From an uncultured Psychrosphaera sp. (GTDB lineage Bacteria; Pseudomonadota; Gammaproteobacteria; Enterobacterales; Alteromonadaceae), in contig NZ_CANMSK010000010.1 of assembly GCF_947500655.1 (NCBI RefSeq), positions 1 to 64,000 of the forward strand: a DNA stretch of 64,000 nt. Direction: 5' to 3'. The notes under the pieces were generated by a model. It did not search any database. It was given only the letters and a program-made list of their open reading frames with translations, and had not been told where the DNA came from. Below, piece by piece: positions 31,474 to 42,582 of the stretch (within the stretch, counting starts at the first letter, position 1; each line of letters opens with the position of its first letter). Both the position numbers and the translations under genes were made by a program.

Positions 31474-33132
31474 TTAAACAGTAAATCGTTCAACCAATTT
31501 AGCTAATTCAATAGCTCGAGTTTGTAAGCTTTTGCTTGCCTCATCATTAGCTTTTGCATAGCTATTTGATTCAATACTTTTATCCGATATCACAACAATT
31601 CGTTTAGAAATATCATTACCGACTTCACTTTGTTCTTTTGTGGCTGTAGCAATAAGAGAATTCATATCCAAAATGGTTTTCACTGAGGTGCTAATAGCTT
31701 GTAAGGAAGATTGAGCTTCATTTGCTTCCGTCACTGTTGCATTGCTTTTTTCTTGGCTACTATCCATCACTTTTACCGCTTCATCAGAAGCGGATTTGAG
31801 CATTTCAATCATCTCATTTATTTCAGCAGTACTACCTTGAGTACGGCTTGCTAATGTACGAACCTCATCAGCAACAACAGCAAATCCACGACCTTGCTCG
31901 CCAGCACGTGCAGCTTCAATTGCAGCATTCAAAGCAAGTAAGTTAGTTTGTTCAGCAATACTCTGAATGACTTCAATAGCTGATGATATATTTTTTACAT
32001 CGTCTTCTAAACGAGATATTACTTTACTCGCTGTAGCTAGCTCTTTTGAAAGGGTCGTAACTGAGGTAACGGCTGTAGTTACAGTTGCAATAGCTTGCTC
32101 TGAACTGCTTTCAACCTCTAACGCAGATCTTACCGCTTCTGCTGCATTATTTGATATTTCGTGAGCAGTTGTGGTCATTTCAGTCATTGCAGTTGCAACT
32201 TGATCTGTCTCTTCATTTTGCTCTGCACTTAATCGACTGACAAGAGAAGCTCTCTCCGTCATCTGACGACTTTCAGTGGTGACATTATCAGTAACACTCT
32301 TAACATTACTGATCAACACATGGAGATTTTCAACAAATCGATTAAAATCCATACGCAGTTTTTCATAGTCAGGGACACTAAATTTTTCAATTCGCGCTGT
32401 TAAATCAGCTTCACCATTGGCAAATTTCTCTATAGAGTCACTGAACATATGAAGAGGTTTTGAAACGCTGCGGCTTATAAAGTAACTAAAAATGGCAACA
32501 ACTATCATAATTAAAACACACAGAATTAGTGAATTCATCACGCCTTTCATCATAGATTCTTCACTTTGCTGTGTCATTACACTTGCCATATTATCAATGT
32601 CATCAATATAGAAACCGATACCGATCATAATATCCCAGTTACTTAAATAAGCAGACGCGCTTAGTTTAGGGAGTGGTATTTTAGTTCCTGGCTTAGGGAA
32701 GTGGTATGTAGTGAATTCACCAGATTTTGCATTTTTCAATAATTCTCTGACATGCTGTTTACCCACTGCATCTGTTGAATTCCAGAAGTTTTTGCCAACA
32801 CCTGCATTGGTTTTAGAAAACAATCTTGTTCCTGTGCTGTCATAGCCAAAAAAGTAACCAAATTTACCAAATTGTAAACTTTGAGCTAAATGTATTGCAT
32901 CTTCTCTTGTACCACCACTTTGCTCAAGTACTGTAAGTGCATCAACCGCAATTTCCACATAAGATTTAAGCTCTGCTTTTTTCATGTTCATAGCAGTGTC
33001 GTAGCTTAATGAAATTTGACTTTTACTTAATTTTTGTGACTCGAAATAGTTAAGTGTAAACGTGGAAAAGAAAATCAATAATATTGGAACAACTGTTAAT
33101 ATTGATAATCTTTGATGTATAGTTAACTTCAT
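31474..33132 (-). CDS. Methyl-accepting chemotaxis protein with single Cache domain
   Basis: Transmembrane receptor of 552 aa. A first helix ([18 protein letters not shown]) is followed by a periplasmic single-Cache (sCache_2) domain ([17 protein letters not shown], residues about 88-165), a second helix ([19 protein letters not shown]), a HAMP domain, and the MCP signalling domain with the conserved hairpin tip ([20 protein letters not shown] near residue 395). ATG 33132 is chosen because GGAG lies 9 bases upstream; an in-frame TTG at 33141 lacks one. Single-Cache receptors of this type often sense small carboxylic acids. A DcaP-type porin next door is suggestive but not proof. Confidence 0.93.
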   Translation of the reverse strand: MKLTIHQRLSILTVVPILLIFFSTFTLNYFESQKLSKSQISLSYDTAMNMKKAELKSYVEIAVDALTVLEQSGGTREDAIHLAQSLQFGKFGYFFGYDSTGTRLFSKTNAGVGKNFWNSTDAVGKQHVRELLKNAKSGEFTTYHFPKPGTKIPLPKLSASAYLSNWDIMIGIGFYIDDIDNMASVMTQQSEESMMKGVMNSLILCVLIMIVVAIFSYFISRSVSKPLHMFSDSIEKFANGEADLTARIEKFSVPDYEKLRMDFNRFVENLHVLISNVKSVTDNVTTESRQMTERASLVSRLSAEQNEETDQVATAMTEMTTTAHEISNNAAEAVRSALEVESSSEQAIATVTTAVTSVTTLSKELATASKVISRLEDDVKNISSAIEVIQSIAEQTNLLALNAAIEAARAGEQGRGFAVVADEVRTLASRTQGSTAEINEMIEMLKSASDEAVKVMDSSQEKSNATVTEANEAQSSLQAISTSVKTILDMNSLIATATKEQSEVGNDISKRIVVISDKSIESNSYAKANDEASKSLQTRAIELAKLVERFTV

Positions 33133-33141
33133 TGCACTCAA

Positions 33142-33488
33142 CTCCGAGTTTTATTTGTTTTTACTTATATTTCGTATATAAATAAGCATTTAATTAAAAC
33201 GACAATTAATTAATTGTAGACTAATAATTAATTAAAATAGCATTTACATAAAATTTCCCTAATTAGTTATCGTCTTATATTCAGGAAGCTTTACCTTTTA
33301 TTTTAAAAGGTATTAATTGGGATTTTTATTTCATATTTAACCTAGATGCTTATAACCTCCAAATACTATTTTGAGTATTCAATGAGTTCTGAAGAATTGA
33401 ATATTAAAAAAAGAGCCGTTATGTTAAAAATAGTAGATGATGTACTTTACTTTGTTAATTTATAATTAATATTTAGGAGTAGTTAACA
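33142..33488. other. Divergent intergenic region, no feature recognised
   Basis: AT-rich sequence of about 350 bases between the divergent chemotaxis receptor and the EAL/HDOD gene. I see no ORF, RNA, repeat or clear promoter pair, apart from the Shine-Dalgarno TAGGAG just before the TTG at 33489. Confidence 0.6.
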
Positions 33489-34715
33489 TTGAACGCCTAT
33501 ACAGCTCGTCAAGCAATTTATAATAGAAAAGAGAACGTAGTTGCTTACGAACTTTTATTTCGAGATAGTTTAACCAATGTATTTCCTAAAATAGAGTCAA
33601 ACTCGGCCACATCTAAGTTGTTATTAGATAGCCATTTCAACCAAGGGTTAGAAAAAATAACCTCAGGTAAACCCGCTTTAATAAATTACCCAGAACAAGC
33701 TTTGCTTGATTTGATGCCAACTCTATTGCCGCCTAATAAAGCTATGATAGAAATTTTAGAGAGTGTTAGACCAACGGCAGCAGTTTATGAAGCTTGCCGT
33801 CAGTTATTTCATAAAGGCTATAGATTAGTCTTAGATGACTTTATCTATAGTGAAGATTGGGTGCCCTTTTTCAAATTGGTAAGACTGATTAAGTTTGATT
33901 TACAGCAAAGTACATTTTCAGAGATTGAAATTGTTTTAGAAAAGATCAGACCGTTTAAAAATTTGAAAATTTTAGCTGAGCGTGTTGAGACTCAAGAACA
34001 ATACGACAAAGCGAAAGAAATGGGATTCGATTTTTTCCAAGGCTATTACTTTTGTACACCACAAATCGTTGAGCAAAAAGATATAAACTCAAATCAGAGT
34101 GTGGTTTTCGCTATGTACCAAGAAACGCTAAAGCTTGACGCCGATTACACTAAACTGTCTTCATTTTTTGAACGAGATACAGCATTAGCTTACAAGTTAC
34201 TTAAATTTATCAACTCAGGCCTTTTCCCAGTAAGAAAACCGATATCATCATTAAAGCAAGCTTTGATTTACTTAGGCGCAGCTCAAGTTAAAAAGTTTGT
34301 TACCTTGATACTTACCGCTCACATTGCCGAAAATAAACGAGAAGAGCTGACTGAAATGTCGATAATAAGAGCTCGATTTTGCGAAAACATAGCATCTAAT
34401 ATTACACCACAGCTTTCCGATGAAGCCTTTATCTTAGGTTTATTTTCATTATTAGATGTTATTTTAGATCAACCCATGGCCGATTTAGTAAAAGAGCTAC
34501 CGGTTACTGAAGATATAGCGGCTGCTTTAATAGGACACGATAATATATTAGGTAAAACATTTACACTTTCAAAAGCTTATGAAGCCGCTAATTGGGAGTC
34601 TGTACGTCAAATCAGTCTTGATTTAAATATAAACCCAGATTTATTACCCGAATATTATGTAGATGCTGTTGGTTGGGCAAAAATTTATGAAGAATCAAGT
34701 GACTCTCAAATTTAA
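33489..34715 (+). CDS. EAL-HDOD signalling protein (YuxH-like)
   Basis: A 408-aa cytoplasmic protein. The N-terminal half is a degenerate EAL domain (start word YELLFRDSLTNVFP in place of EAL, then LVLDDFIYSED, ILAERVETQEQY, GFDFFQGYYFC). The C-terminal half is an HDOD domain (LLKFINSGLFPVRKPISSLKQAL, around 235-260). Key acidic residues for c-di-GMP hydrolysis are mostly lost, so an effector or scaffold role is more likely than phosphodiesterase activity. Members of this architecture affect motility in Vibrio. The start is TTG with TAGGAG about 9 bases upstream. It is divergent from the chemotaxis receptor. Confidence 0.88.
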   Translation: MNAYTARQAIYNRKENVVAYELLFRDSLTNVFPKIESNSATSKLLLDSHFNQGLEKITSGKPALINYPEQALLDLMPTLLPPNKAMIEILESVRPTAAVYEACRQLFHKGYRLVLDDFIYSEDWVPFFKLVRLIKFDLQQSTFSEIEIVLEKIRPFKNLKILAERVETQEQYDKAKEMGFDFFQGYYFCTPQIVEQKDINSNQSVVFAMYQETLKLDADYTKLSSFFERDTALAYKLLKFINSGLFPVRKPISSLKQALIYLGAAQVKKFVTLILTAHIAENKREELTEMSIIRARFCENIASNITPQLSDEAFILGLFSLLDVILDQPMADLVKELPVTEDIAAALIGHDNILGKTFTLSKAYEAANWESVRQISLDLNINPDLLPEYYVDAVGWAKIYEESSDSQI

Positions 34716-34831
34716 ATAAACTTTAATAGGCTCCTCAGCTCATTTTTTACCTAATATAGTTTCACTTTTTGACCTCACTGCACAAAATAAAAGCAAACAC
34801 TCTATTTTTTGCATTTTTCTTTAAAAAGCAG

Positions 34832-34860
34832 TTGACGACACCTGCCGTCATCAGCATAAT
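34832..34860 (+). promoter_or_regulatory. Strong promoter of the Met-Leu-Gln-Gln tRNA operon
   Basis: TTGACG, 17-base spacer, CATAAT. A GC-rich stretch (ACGCGCC) follows the -10 element, as in stringently controlled stable-RNA promoters. It is 33 bases before the first tRNA. Confidence 0.8.
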
Positions 34861-34892
34861 ACGCGCCATCGCTTAAGGCGGTCTTTAAGAAA

Positions 34893-34969
34893 GGCTACGT
34901 AGCTCAGCTGGTTAGAGCACATCACTCATAATGATGGGGTCCCCTGTTCAAATCAGGGCGTAGCCACCA
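34893..34969 (+). tRNA. tRNA-Met(CAT), elongator type
   Basis: A 77-base cloverleaf with anticodon CAT and encoded CCA. It starts with a G-C acceptor pair (GGCTACG/CGTAGCC), so it is elongator rather than initiator. First gene of the tRNA operon, conserved beside ubiF and miaB. Confidence 0.93.
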
Positions 34970-35008
34970 ATTCTTAATTACCTTACCAACCTTTAGTGAG
35001 AAAGATTT

Positions 35009-35093
<85 letters not shown>

Positions 35094-35131
35094 TTATTAA
35101 TATGTGAAACACATATTTAAAAAGTTTCAGT

Positions 35132-35206
35132 TGGGATATCGCCAAGCGGTAAGGCAGCGGGTTTTGATCTCGCCATTCCCAGGTTCAAATCCTGGTATCC
35201 CAGCCA
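35132..35206 (+). tRNA. tRNA-Gln(TTG)
   Basis: A 75-base cloverleaf with anticodon TTG, acceptor TGGGATA/TATCCCA and encoded CCA. Confidence 0.95.
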
Positions 35207-35215
35207 TCTCTTTAT

Positions 35216-35290
35216 TGGGATATCGCCAAGCGGTAAGGCAGCGGGTTTTGATCTCGCCATTCCCAGGTTCAAATCCTGGTATCCCAGCCA
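35216..35290 (+). tRNA. tRNA-Gln(TTG), second identical copy
   Basis: A 75-base tRNA identical to the previous copy, separated by 9 bases. Last gene of the operon; a terminator follows at once. Confidence 0.95.
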
Positions 35291-35295
35291 AACAA

Positions 35296-35325
35296 AAGGC
35301 CTCGCATTTGCGAGGCCTTTTTTTT
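35296..35325 (+). terminator. Terminator of the tRNA operon
   Basis: AAGGCCTCGCA pairs with TGCGAGGCCTT around a TT-rich loop, followed by eight T. It starts 5 bases after the last tRNA. Confidence 0.92.
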
Positions 35326-35443
35326 AACTATTTTTCGATTCGCCTTTAAATTAATCTTTTTTAATTAAAAACCAGACAAAAAAATAAGTATTTAACATTA
35401 TTAAATACTTATCGATACCAATCTAATTTTCAATTTAAGCTAT

Positions 35444-36664
35444 TCAGTACCCTACCGCTTTTTTAAGTACTTGTTTTTTAGCCCATTCAAATTTATTCGC
35501 TAGGTTTAATAAGCCAGTTCTGACTAATTTCATTGCCGTTTTATTATTTGAAAACAAACTATAAAAGCTATCCATCGCCGCAGACATAATTAATGATTCT
35601 GTTTTTCTAGTTTTTTCATACTTTGACAATGCTTGAAATAATGCAGCGCGCTCAGACATGTCGATTTCAGTCAATAGCTTAGATAACTCTTCAACATCTT
35701 TATATCCAATATTAACCCCTTGTCCCGCCAATGGGTTGATTGTATGAGCAGAATCACCAACTAATACAACTCGCCCCTTAACGTATTGGTTTGCTTGTCT
35801 ACGTGTAAGCGGAAACGCAGCTTTTGCCACAACATCAAATTCACCAACCAAAGCAGGGAAACGATTTAATACTTGTGCTTTTAATTGTTCGTTAGTTAAC
35901 GCAGATAATTTTTTTATTTCCTCTGCAGCGTCATACCAAATTAAAGCAGAGTAACCATCTTCTAGCGGTAAAAAAGCTTTAGGCCCAGACGGTTGAAATT
36001 CTTGCCAAGTAATATGCTGGGTAGGAAATTGTGTTTTGATGGTTAAGCTTAGACAGTGTTGTTGGTAATCCCAGCCTGTTGTACCTATATCACTCAAATT
36101 ACGAACTTGACTAAATGCGCCGTCGGCACCAATTAATAACGAGCAGTTAATGGTATTAAAGTTGACATTAGTATTGTCATTATCCATATCCGATACAAAC
36201 AATGTTGCATATTCGTTGGTTTGCTCAATTTTATTTATTTTACAGCCAGTCATTATCTCTGGGTTGTTTTGGCCTAACACGTTTATTTCATCAAAGGCGG
36301 CAAGCTGTAATGCTTCATTTCTGATCAAATGGCCTAAATGCTCAGTGCCAATATCTTCAGCCGAGAAGACTAACGGTTTATGGCGTTGTTCCCACGTGGC
36401 TAATTGATTGAACATACATTTAGAACTTTGATTTATATGCGGCCAAATACCCAATTCTGATAAGTATTTTTCGCTCGCCAAGTTAATTGCCGACACTCTT
36501 AGTGGAGTTTGTTGTAAGACAGTTGCATCTGGAATGGTTTTTTCTATAACTAAAACACGTTTTTGTTGTTTTGCTAATGCAACAGCTTGAGCTGCACCAA
36601 CCATGCCCCCACCTACTATCACAACATCATAAAATTGTTGTTTTAAATCAGAGTCTTTAGTCAA
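35444..36664 (-). CDS. ubiF: FAD-dependent ubiquinone biosynthesis hydroxylase, UbiF-like
   Basis: Flavin monooxygenase of the UbiH/UbiF/Coq6 family, 406 aa. The N-terminal Rossmann word VVIVGGGMVGAAQAVALA, the middle DGAFSQVRNL and the C-terminal GDSAHTINPLAGQGVNIGYKD are the three FAD/NAD motifs. UbiF adds the C6 hydroxyl to the demethoxyubiquinone ring. Choice of UbiF over UbiH or UbiI rests on its position beside the Gln/Leu/Met tRNAs and miaB, the E. coli ubiF neighbourhood. The start is TTG with AGGTAG upstream and no nearby ATG. Divergent from miaB. Confidence 0.82.
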   Translation of the reverse strand: MTKDSDLKQQFYDVVIVGGGMVGAAQAVALAKQQKRVLVIEKTIPDATVLQQTPLRVSAINLASEKYLSELGIWPHINQSSKCMFNQLATWEQRHKPLVFSAEDIGTEHLGHLIRNEALQLAAFDEINVLGQNNPEIMTGCKINKIEQTNEYATLFVSDMDNDNTNVNFNTINCSLLIGADGAFSQVRNLSDIGTTGWDYQQHCLSLTIKTQFPTQHITWQEFQPSGPKAFLPLEDGYSALIWYDAAEEIKKLSALTNEQLKAQVLNRFPALVGEFDVVAKAAFPLTRRQANQYVKGRVVLVGDSAHTINPLAGQGVNIGYKDVEELSKLLTEIDMSERAALFQALSKYEKTRKTESLIMSAAMDSFYSLFSNNKTAMKLVRTGLLNLANKFEWAKKQVLKKAVGY

Positions 36665-36904
36665 TGTAAACTACCTAAGAAAAATAAATATAACTATAAA
36701 AAGCGATTCATTATGCCAGAAATATAGGCAATTTAACCACTTGAATTCAAATAATAAATACCAAGTTTATAAGAGATCGAAAAAGTATTAAATAATACCC
36801 TTTCAGTTCAGTCCATTTACTTGTAAAATACGCGCCATTTTGGGGTTTCCCAACACGTTTTACGCGTATGCGTTTGTACAATAGAAGTAAGTATAGAGAA
36901 AACC

Positions 36905-38335
36905 ATGACTAAAAAATTACATATTAAAACCTGGGGCTGCCAAATGAACGAGTATGACTCGCAAAAGATGGCCGATCTTTTGGATGACAGTCATGGTTAC
37001 GAGTTTACCGATCAAGCTGAAGATGCCGACGTTATCCTCCTAAATACTTGCTCTATTCGTGAAAAAGCGCAAGAAAAAGTATTTCACCAGCTAGGGCGTT
37101 GGAAAAACTTAAAGAAAGACAAACCTAATTTAGTAATTGGTGTTGGTGGTTGTGTTGCTTCACAAGAAGGTCAACACATTCGCGAACGTGCACCATATGT
37201 TGATATGGTTTTTGGTCCACAAACATTACACCGTTTACCGGAAATGATTGATCAAGTTCAAAGCGGTAAAGGCGGTTCAGTTATCGATATCTCTTTTCCA
37301 GAGATTGAAAAGTTTGACCGTTTACCACAGCCAACATCTGATGGCCCAAGTGCATTTGTTTCTATCATGGAAGGTTGCAGTAAATATTGTACTTTCTGTG
37401 TAGTGCCTTACACCCGTGGTGAAGAAGTTTCACGACCAGTTGACGATGTATTATATGAAATTGCGCAACTTGCTGAGCAAGGCGTACGTGAAGTAAATCT
37501 ATTAGGCCAAAATGTGAATGCATTCCGTGGCGATACTCATGACGGTGAAATTTGTCATTTTAGTGAACTATTAAGAATGGTTGCTGCGATTGATGGTATT
37601 GACCGTATTCGTTATACCACGTCGCACCCTGTTGAATTTACTGATGACATTATAGAAGCGTATCAAGACGTACCTGAATTAGTTGACCATTTACATTTGC
37701 CAGTACAGTCAGGCTCTGATCGTATTCTTACTCAAATGAAACGTGGCCATACGGCAATTGAATATAAGTCTCAAATTCGTAAATTACGTAAAGTTCGTCC
37801 AAACATTTCTATGTCTAGTGACTTCATCATTGGCTTCCCTGGTGAAACAGCTGACGATCATGCTAAAACAATGAAGTTAATTTCTGATATAGGCTTTGAT
37901 CTCAGCTTTAGCTTTATCTACAGTGCCCGCCCTGGTACGCCAGCGGCAGATTTACCTGATGATGTGCAAGAGCCAGAAAAGAAAGAGCGTTTGCACGAGC
38001 TGCAAAACTTGATCACCCATCAAGCTCTGCAAATATCTCGTTCAATGTTAAACACTGAACAACGTATATTGGTTGAAGGCCCATCAATTAAAAACCCAAT
38101 GGAACTACGTGGTCGTACGGAAAATAACCGAGTAGTTAACTTTGAAGGTCCTCATACGTTAATTGGTGGCTTTGCCGATGTTAAAGTTGTTGATGTTTAC
38201 ACCAACTCATTACGTGCTGAGTTTATTCGTGGCGAAGATGAAATGGGCTTACGTCAAGAAGTATCACCAGCTGAGATTTTGGCTAAACGTCTGGCTAATC
38301 AAGATGAACTTGGTGTAGCGACATTTACGCCTTAA
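36905..38335 (+). CDS. miaB: tRNA-2-methylthio-N6-dimethylallyladenosine synthase MiaB
   Basis: Radical-SAM methylthiotransferase acting on i6A37 of tRNAs. The 476-aa protein begins [19 protein letters not shown], the N-terminal iron-sulfur domain, with a second cysteine in NTCSIREKA. The radical-SAM triad is CSKYCTFC near residue 158, and a C-terminal TRAM domain (about 380-445) follows. It leads a co-oriented run with ybeZ 30 bases downstream. Confidence 0.97.
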   Translation: MTKKLHIKTWGCQMNEYDSQKMADLLDDSHGYEFTDQAEDADVILLNTCSIREKAQEKVFHQLGRWKNLKKDKPNLVIGVGGCVASQEGQHIRERAPYVDMVFGPQTLHRLPEMIDQVQSGKGGSVIDISFPEIEKFDRLPQPTSDGPSAFVSIMEGCSKYCTFCVVPYTRGEEVSRPVDDVLYEIAQLAEQGVREVNLLGQNVNAFRGDTHDGEICHFSELLRMVAAIDGIDRIRYTTSHPVEFTDDIIEAYQDVPELVDHLHLPVQSGSDRILTQMKRGHTAIEYKSQIRKLRKVRPNISMSSDFIIGFPGETADDHAKTMKLISDIGFDLSFSFIYSARPGTPAADLPDDVQEPEKKERLHELQNLITHQALQISRSMLNTEQRILVEGPSIKNPMELRGRTENNRVVNFEGPHTLIGGFADVKVVDVYTNSLRAEFIRGEDEMGLRQEVSPAEILAKRLANQDELGVATFTP

Positions 38336-38365
38336 TTCTCGACAACACTATTTTAAGGATTGACC

Positions 38366-39475
38366 TTGTCTAACAAATTAACGACAACTGAAATATTTTT
38401 AGAGCCGGCTAACAAAGACAGATTAGCCTCGTTAATAGGCCCGTACGATGACAATTTAAAACATATTGAACGTCGTATGGGAGTTGAGATCACCTACCAA
38501 GGTAATCAATTTAAGATTGTGGGCAAACCTATAAATTCGGTTGCAGCGGCAGATGTTATTCGTTCTCTGTACGTTGATACGCAACCAGATCCTAAAATAC
38601 CAAATCAAGTTAAAGCTAATGAGTTAATTCCAGATCAAGTGCATTTAGCCATTCAAGGCTCAAAGCTGCTTGACCAAAGTGACGAACAATTCAGTAATGA
38701 TATTGTGGTGCGCACGCGCAAAGGTAATATCAAACCGCGCAATCCAAACCAACAAGACTATGTGGCCAATATCTTAAATAACGATATTGCCTTTGGTATT
38801 GGTCCTGCAGGTACAGGAAAAACCTATTTAGCGGTAGCTTGTGCGGTTGATGCATTGGAACGTCAAGAAGTTAAACGCATTATGTTAACGCGTCCGGCTG
38901 TTGAAGCGGGTGAAAAACTTGGTTTTTTACCAGGGGATTTAAGTCAAAAAATAGACCCTTATTTACGTCCATTATATGACGCCCTATTTGAAATGTTAGG
39001 TTTTGAAAAAGTAGAACGTTTAATTGAACGTAATGTTATTGAAGTCGCCCCACTTGCTTATATGCGTGGTAGAACATTAAACGACGCCTTTATTATTTTG
39101 GATGAAAGCCAAAATACTACGGTCGAACAAATGAAAATGTTTTTAACCCGTATTGGCTTTAATTCTAAAGCGGTTATTACAGGCGATATTACCCAAGTGG
39201 ATTTACCTCGTGGTGCTCGTTCTGGTTTACGCCACAGCATTGAAGTATTAGCTGACATTGACGATATTAGTTTTAACTTTTTCCGTGCTGACGACATTGT
39301 ACGTCATCCAGTTGTAGCCAAAGTAGTTATGGCCTATGAACGTCACGAAGAAGTATTAAGACGAGACAAAGCGATTAAAGAAGCTGCATATAAACAAGAA
39401 GCTGATAAGTTAAAAAGCGACATATCTGCTACAAACAACACAAGTCCAGAACAAGGCAACACGAGTAATGATTAA
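38366..39475 (+). CDS. ybeZ: PhoH-family ATPase YbeZ
   Basis: PhoH-like NTPase, 369 aa, usually found with YbeY and linked to ribosome quality control and rRNA maturation. Walker [12 protein letters not shown] near residue 150, Walker [12 protein letters not shown], and a sensor-like [15 protein letters not shown]-like N-terminal region precedes the ATPase domain. Start: TTG 38366 is favoured because AAGGA lies 6 bases upstream; the earlier in-frame TTG 38360 would have no spacing. It overlaps ybeY by 8 bases. Confidence 0.93.
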   Translation: MSNKLTTTEIFLEPANKDRLASLIGPYDDNLKHIERRMGVEITYQGNQFKIVGKPINSVAAADVIRSLYVDTQPDPKIPNQVKANELIPDQVHLAIQGSKLLDQSDEQFSNDIVVRTRKGNIKPRNPNQQDYVANILNNDIAFGIGPAGTGKTYLAVACAVDALERQEVKRIMLTRPAVEAGEKLGFLPGDLSQKIDPYLRPLYDALFEMLGFEKVERLIERNVIEVAPLAYMRGRTLNDAFIILDESQNTTVEQMKMFLTRIGFNSKAVITGDITQVDLPRGARSGLRHSIEVLADIDDISFNFFRADDIVRHPVVAKVVMAYERHEEVLRRDKAIKEAAYKQEADKLKSDISATNNTSPEQGNTSND

Positions 39476-39932
39476 ACTTGATTATCAAAATGCCAGTACT
39501 GAACAACAAATACCATCAGAAAAACAGTGTTTTGACTGGTTGCAGCAATTATTACCTGAGTTCCAAGAAGTTTCAGAATTAACTATCCGTATTGTTGACG
39601 AAAATGAAAGCCAAGCGCTTAATCATCAATATCGTGGTAAAGAAAAACCAACAAATGTATTATCATTTCCATCTGAAGTGCCGGCTTATATTACTGAGGA
39701 AATGGAGTTTCCATTACTCGGCGATTTAGTGATTTGTGCGCAAGTGGTTAATCGAGAATCTCAAGAGCAAAATAAAACATTTGACGCTCATTGGGCACAC
39801 ATGTTGCTACATGGATGCTTGCATTTATTGGGCTACGACCATATTGAAGATGAAGAAGCACAAGAGATGGAAGCTTTGGAAATAGAAATATTACAAAAAA
39901 TGGGTTTCCCTAATCCCTATAACGATCAATAA
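39468..39932 (+). CDS. ybeY: Endoribonuclease YbeY
   Basis: Zinc-dependent single-strand RNase for 16S rRNA 3' end maturation and ribosome quality control. The 154-aa protein carries the signature [15 protein letters not shown] (HxxxHxxxxxH, about 113-127) and NVLSFPSE. It overlaps ybeZ by 8 bases, which indicates coupled translation. Confidence 0.96.
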   Translation: MIKLDYQNASTEQQIPSEKQCFDWLQQLLPEFQEVSELTIRIVDENESQALNHQYRGKEKPTNVLSFPSEVPAYITEEMEFPLLGDLVICAQVVNRESQEQNKTFDAHWAHMLLHGCLHLLGYDHIEDEEAQEMEALEIEILQKMGFPNPYNDQ

Positions 39933-40002
39933 TCAAACATTGTGGTGTGAACAAATTTCAACCACTACTTATTTTTAGCAACACAGGAGCATTCTAAAAA
40001 GA

Positions 40003-40878
40003 ATGAGCGACGACAGCCCCCATAGTAGCAACGGTTCATCAAGCAAAGGTTGGTTAGATAAAATTAGCCAAATATTTAATGATGAGCCACAGACTAAGGA
40101 AGATGTAGTAGATGTATTAGCCATCGCTGCACAAAACGACTTAATAGATCAGAACACTAAGAACATGATTGATGGTGTATTAGAGATTGCAGATCTTCGT
40201 ATACGAGACATTATGATCCCACGTTCACAGATGATCACCTTAGATTTAACAGATGGTCCAGAAAAATTCATTCCAGCTATGATTGAATCTGGTCACTCTC
40301 GATTCCCTATCGTTGCCGAAGATAAAGATCACGTTGAAGGTATTTTATTAGCAAAAGATTTACTTAAATTGCTAATAGACCGAGACAAAGAAATTATCAT
40401 CAAAGACTTATTACGTCCTATCGTTGTTGTTCCAGAAAGTAAACGTGTTGATAGTTTATTAAAAGAATTTAGACAAAACCGTTATCATATGGCGGTTGTT
40501 GTGGATGAATACGGTGGTGTTTCTGGTCTAGTAACCATTGAAGATATTCTTGAACTGATTGTTGGTGAAATTGAAGACGAATTTGATTTAGAAGAAAATC
40601 AAACCGATAACATACGTAAAGTCTCCAAACATGTATTTATGGTACAAGCGTTAACTGAGCTTGACGAATTTAATACATTTTTCAACAGTGAATATAACAA
40701 AGACGAAGCCGATACCATTGGCGGAATTGTGTTACATCAATTTGGTCACATGCCTGAAAAAGGTGAAGAAGTGGAAATTGATGGACTTATATTTAAGATC
40801 CATACTGCCGATACTCGTCGTATTCAGCAGATTACCGTGACCGTTCCAAAGTTTGATGAAGAAGGAAGTGAGTCATAA
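40003..40878 (+). CDS. corC: CNNM/CorC family CBS-domain protein (YbeX)
   Basis: A 291-aa cytoplasmic protein. An acidic N-terminal part precedes a pair of CBS domains (DIMIPRSQMITLDL near 68 and LRPIVVVPESKRVDSLL near 140, with VVVDEYGGVSGLVTIEDI). The C-terminal CorC_HlyC domain spans about 205-285. In E. coli YbeX/CorC affects magnesium/cobalt transport and ribosome maturation. Position between ybeY and lnt is conserved. Confidence 0.94.
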   Translation: MSDDSPHSSNGSSSKGWLDKISQIFNDEPQTKEDVVDVLAIAAQNDLIDQNTKNMIDGVLEIADLRIRDIMIPRSQMITLDLTDGPEKFIPAMIESGHSRFPIVAEDKDHVEGILLAKDLLKLLIDRDKEIIIKDLLRPIVVVPESKRVDSLLKEFRQNRYHMAVVVDEYGGVSGLVTIEDILELIVGEIEDEFDLEENQTDNIRKVSKHVFMVQALTELDEFNTFFNSEYNKDEADTIGGIVLHQFGHMPEKGEEVEIDGLIFKIHTADTRRIQQITVTVPKFDEEGSES

Positions 40879-40892
40879 GCTTTTCAAATCAA

Positions 40893-42533
40893 ATGATTGA
40901 TACACTAAAAAAGGATTGGCGATTAATGATCCAATCCTTTTTTAATTCATCTAATCCAATATTCAGCGTCAGCTTACCTAATTTACTACTGTTCCTATTA
41001 GGTGGGTTATTAACGCTTAGTTATAGTCCGTTTCATATCTGGTTTATTCCGTTCATCACGTTTCCAGTATTGCTTATAGCAAGTTTAAATTCTCCAGATG
41101 CCAAGCAAGCTGCTAAATATGGTTTTGTTTTTGGTCTAGGTTGGTTTAGCTTTGGCCTAAGCTGGGTACATAATGCTATTTCTGATTTTGGTGGCCTTCC
41201 TCTAATATTTTCATTACTGCTTATGCTTATGCTGGCTTCTTACATGGCTGTATACCCTGCGTTAGTTAGCTGGTTATTCCATAAATCTCAGTCTAAGTTT
41301 AGCGTGCTTATTATTGCGCCTATTTGGCTTGCCGTTGAATACCTAAGATCAGTTATATTTACTGGATTTCCGTGGTTATCCATAGGTTACAGCCAATTAA
41401 CCAGTAGTTTGTCCGGTTATGTGCCTATTGTTGGTGAATTTGGTTTACAAGTGATTGTGATGTTAGTTGTTTGCTTAATACTGATTTCGTTGCAACTAAC
41501 GTCGTTCAAAATAAAATCTGAGGATCCGTCATCAAAACAATCTAAAGCTATAAGCAAGCCACAAACACTTGCTCTTTCAGCCATAGTAATTATTTTTATC
41601 TCTGGCCATTTGTTAACCTATTACCAATGGAATGAAAATAATAACAAACATGTTGATTTAGCATTAGTGCAAGGCAATATAACTCAAAGTATGAAATGGC
41701 AGCCTGAAAATGAAAGGCCAACCATGCTTAAGTATTATGAATTGAGCTCCCCACACTTTGATTCTTCAGACCTTATCATTTGGCCTGAGGCGGCAGTTCC
41801 CCGCATAGAGTCATCCGCCAACAGATTCTTAACTGACATAGATAAAAGAGCGCTAGATTCAAATACAGCGCTGATAACAGGCATAGTTGATTATCAAAAA
41901 GTGACAACATATGCGTTTAATAATGTTATTGCTCTAGGTAAAAAAAATACACAAGACACAATTGGCGATTACCAGTACTTAAACTCTAATCGATATAGTA
42001 AACATCATTTACTGCCATTTGGTGAGTTTGTCCCGTTTGAAAGCCTATTAAGAAAGCTAGCACCAATCTTTGACCTGCCCTTTTCTTCTTTTAACCGAGG
42101 CGATTATCAACAAGATAATTTAATTGCTAATGGATTTAATATAGCACCAGCCATTTGTTTTGAAATCGCCTTTCCAAAACAAATAAATGCGAACTTAACT
42201 AACGACACTGACTTTATACTGACATTAAGTAACGATGCTTGGTTTGGCGACTCACATGGTCCTTGGCAGCATTTAGAGATTGCTCAGATGCGAGCACTTG
42301 AGTTTGCTATGCCTGTGGTTAGAGTTACCAATAACGGCGTTACAGCGGTAATAGATGCACAAGGGAATATAGCATCATCAATAAAGCAAGATGTTGCGGA
42401 TGTATTAACTTACAAATTGGCGTTATCTGAGTCTCATTCGTTTTATAAACGCTTTGGTAATTTAACCACGTTAGTATTTATTGTTTTACTCTGTGGATTT
42501 CTTATTATTAGCAGAAAGAAAAAGATATCCTAG
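40893..42533 (+). CDS. lnt: Apolipoprotein N-acyltransferase
   Basis: Inner-membrane enzyme adding the third acyl chain to lipoproteins. The 546 aa show about six N-terminal helices (LLLFLLGGLLTLSYSPFHIW at the first), a nitrilase-like periplasmic domain and one C-terminal helix (LTTLVFIVLLCGFLIISRK). The catalytic Glu (IWPEAAVPR), Lys in the intervening loop and Cys (APAICFEIAFP) are present. ATG 40893 has no clear ribosome site; ATG 40926 has AAGGA 10 bases before it and would give a 535-aa protein without loss of a helix. Last gene of the miaB-ybeZ-ybeY-ybeX-lnt run. Confidence 0.93.
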   Translation: MIDTLKKDWRLMIQSFFNSSNPIFSVSLPNLLLFLLGGLLTLSYSPFHIWFIPFITFPVLLIASLNSPDAKQAAKYGFVFGLGWFSFGLSWVHNAISDFGGLPLIFSLLLMLMLASYMAVYPALVSWLFHKSQSKFSVLIIAPIWLAVEYLRSVIFTGFPWLSIGYSQLTSSLSGYVPIVGEFGLQVIVMLVVCLILISLQLTSFKIKSEDPSSKQSKAISKPQTLALSAIVIIFISGHLLTYYQWNENNNKHVDLALVQGNITQSMKWQPENERPTMLKYYELSSPHFDSSDLIIWPEAAVPRIESSANRFLTDIDKRALDSNTALITGIVDYQKVTTYAFNNVIALGKKNTQDTIGDYQYLNSNRYSKHHLLPFGEFVPFESLLRKLAPIFDLPFSSFNRGDYQQDNLIANGFNIAPAICFEIAFPKQINANLTNDTDFILTLSNDAWFGDSHGPWQHLEIAQMRALEFAMPVVRVTNNGVTAVIDAQGNIASSIKQDVADVLTYKLALSESHSFYKRFGNLTTLVFIVLLCGFLIISRKKKIS

Positions 42534-42582
42534 CAATAAAATTGTTCGCTAAAATGACCGAAAAAAATGTGAAATAAAAAAC

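Noticed and set aside
35104..35349. 81-codon plus-strand frame with an internal peptide repeat
   Set aside because: It covers the two identical Gln tRNA genes and the terminator after them.
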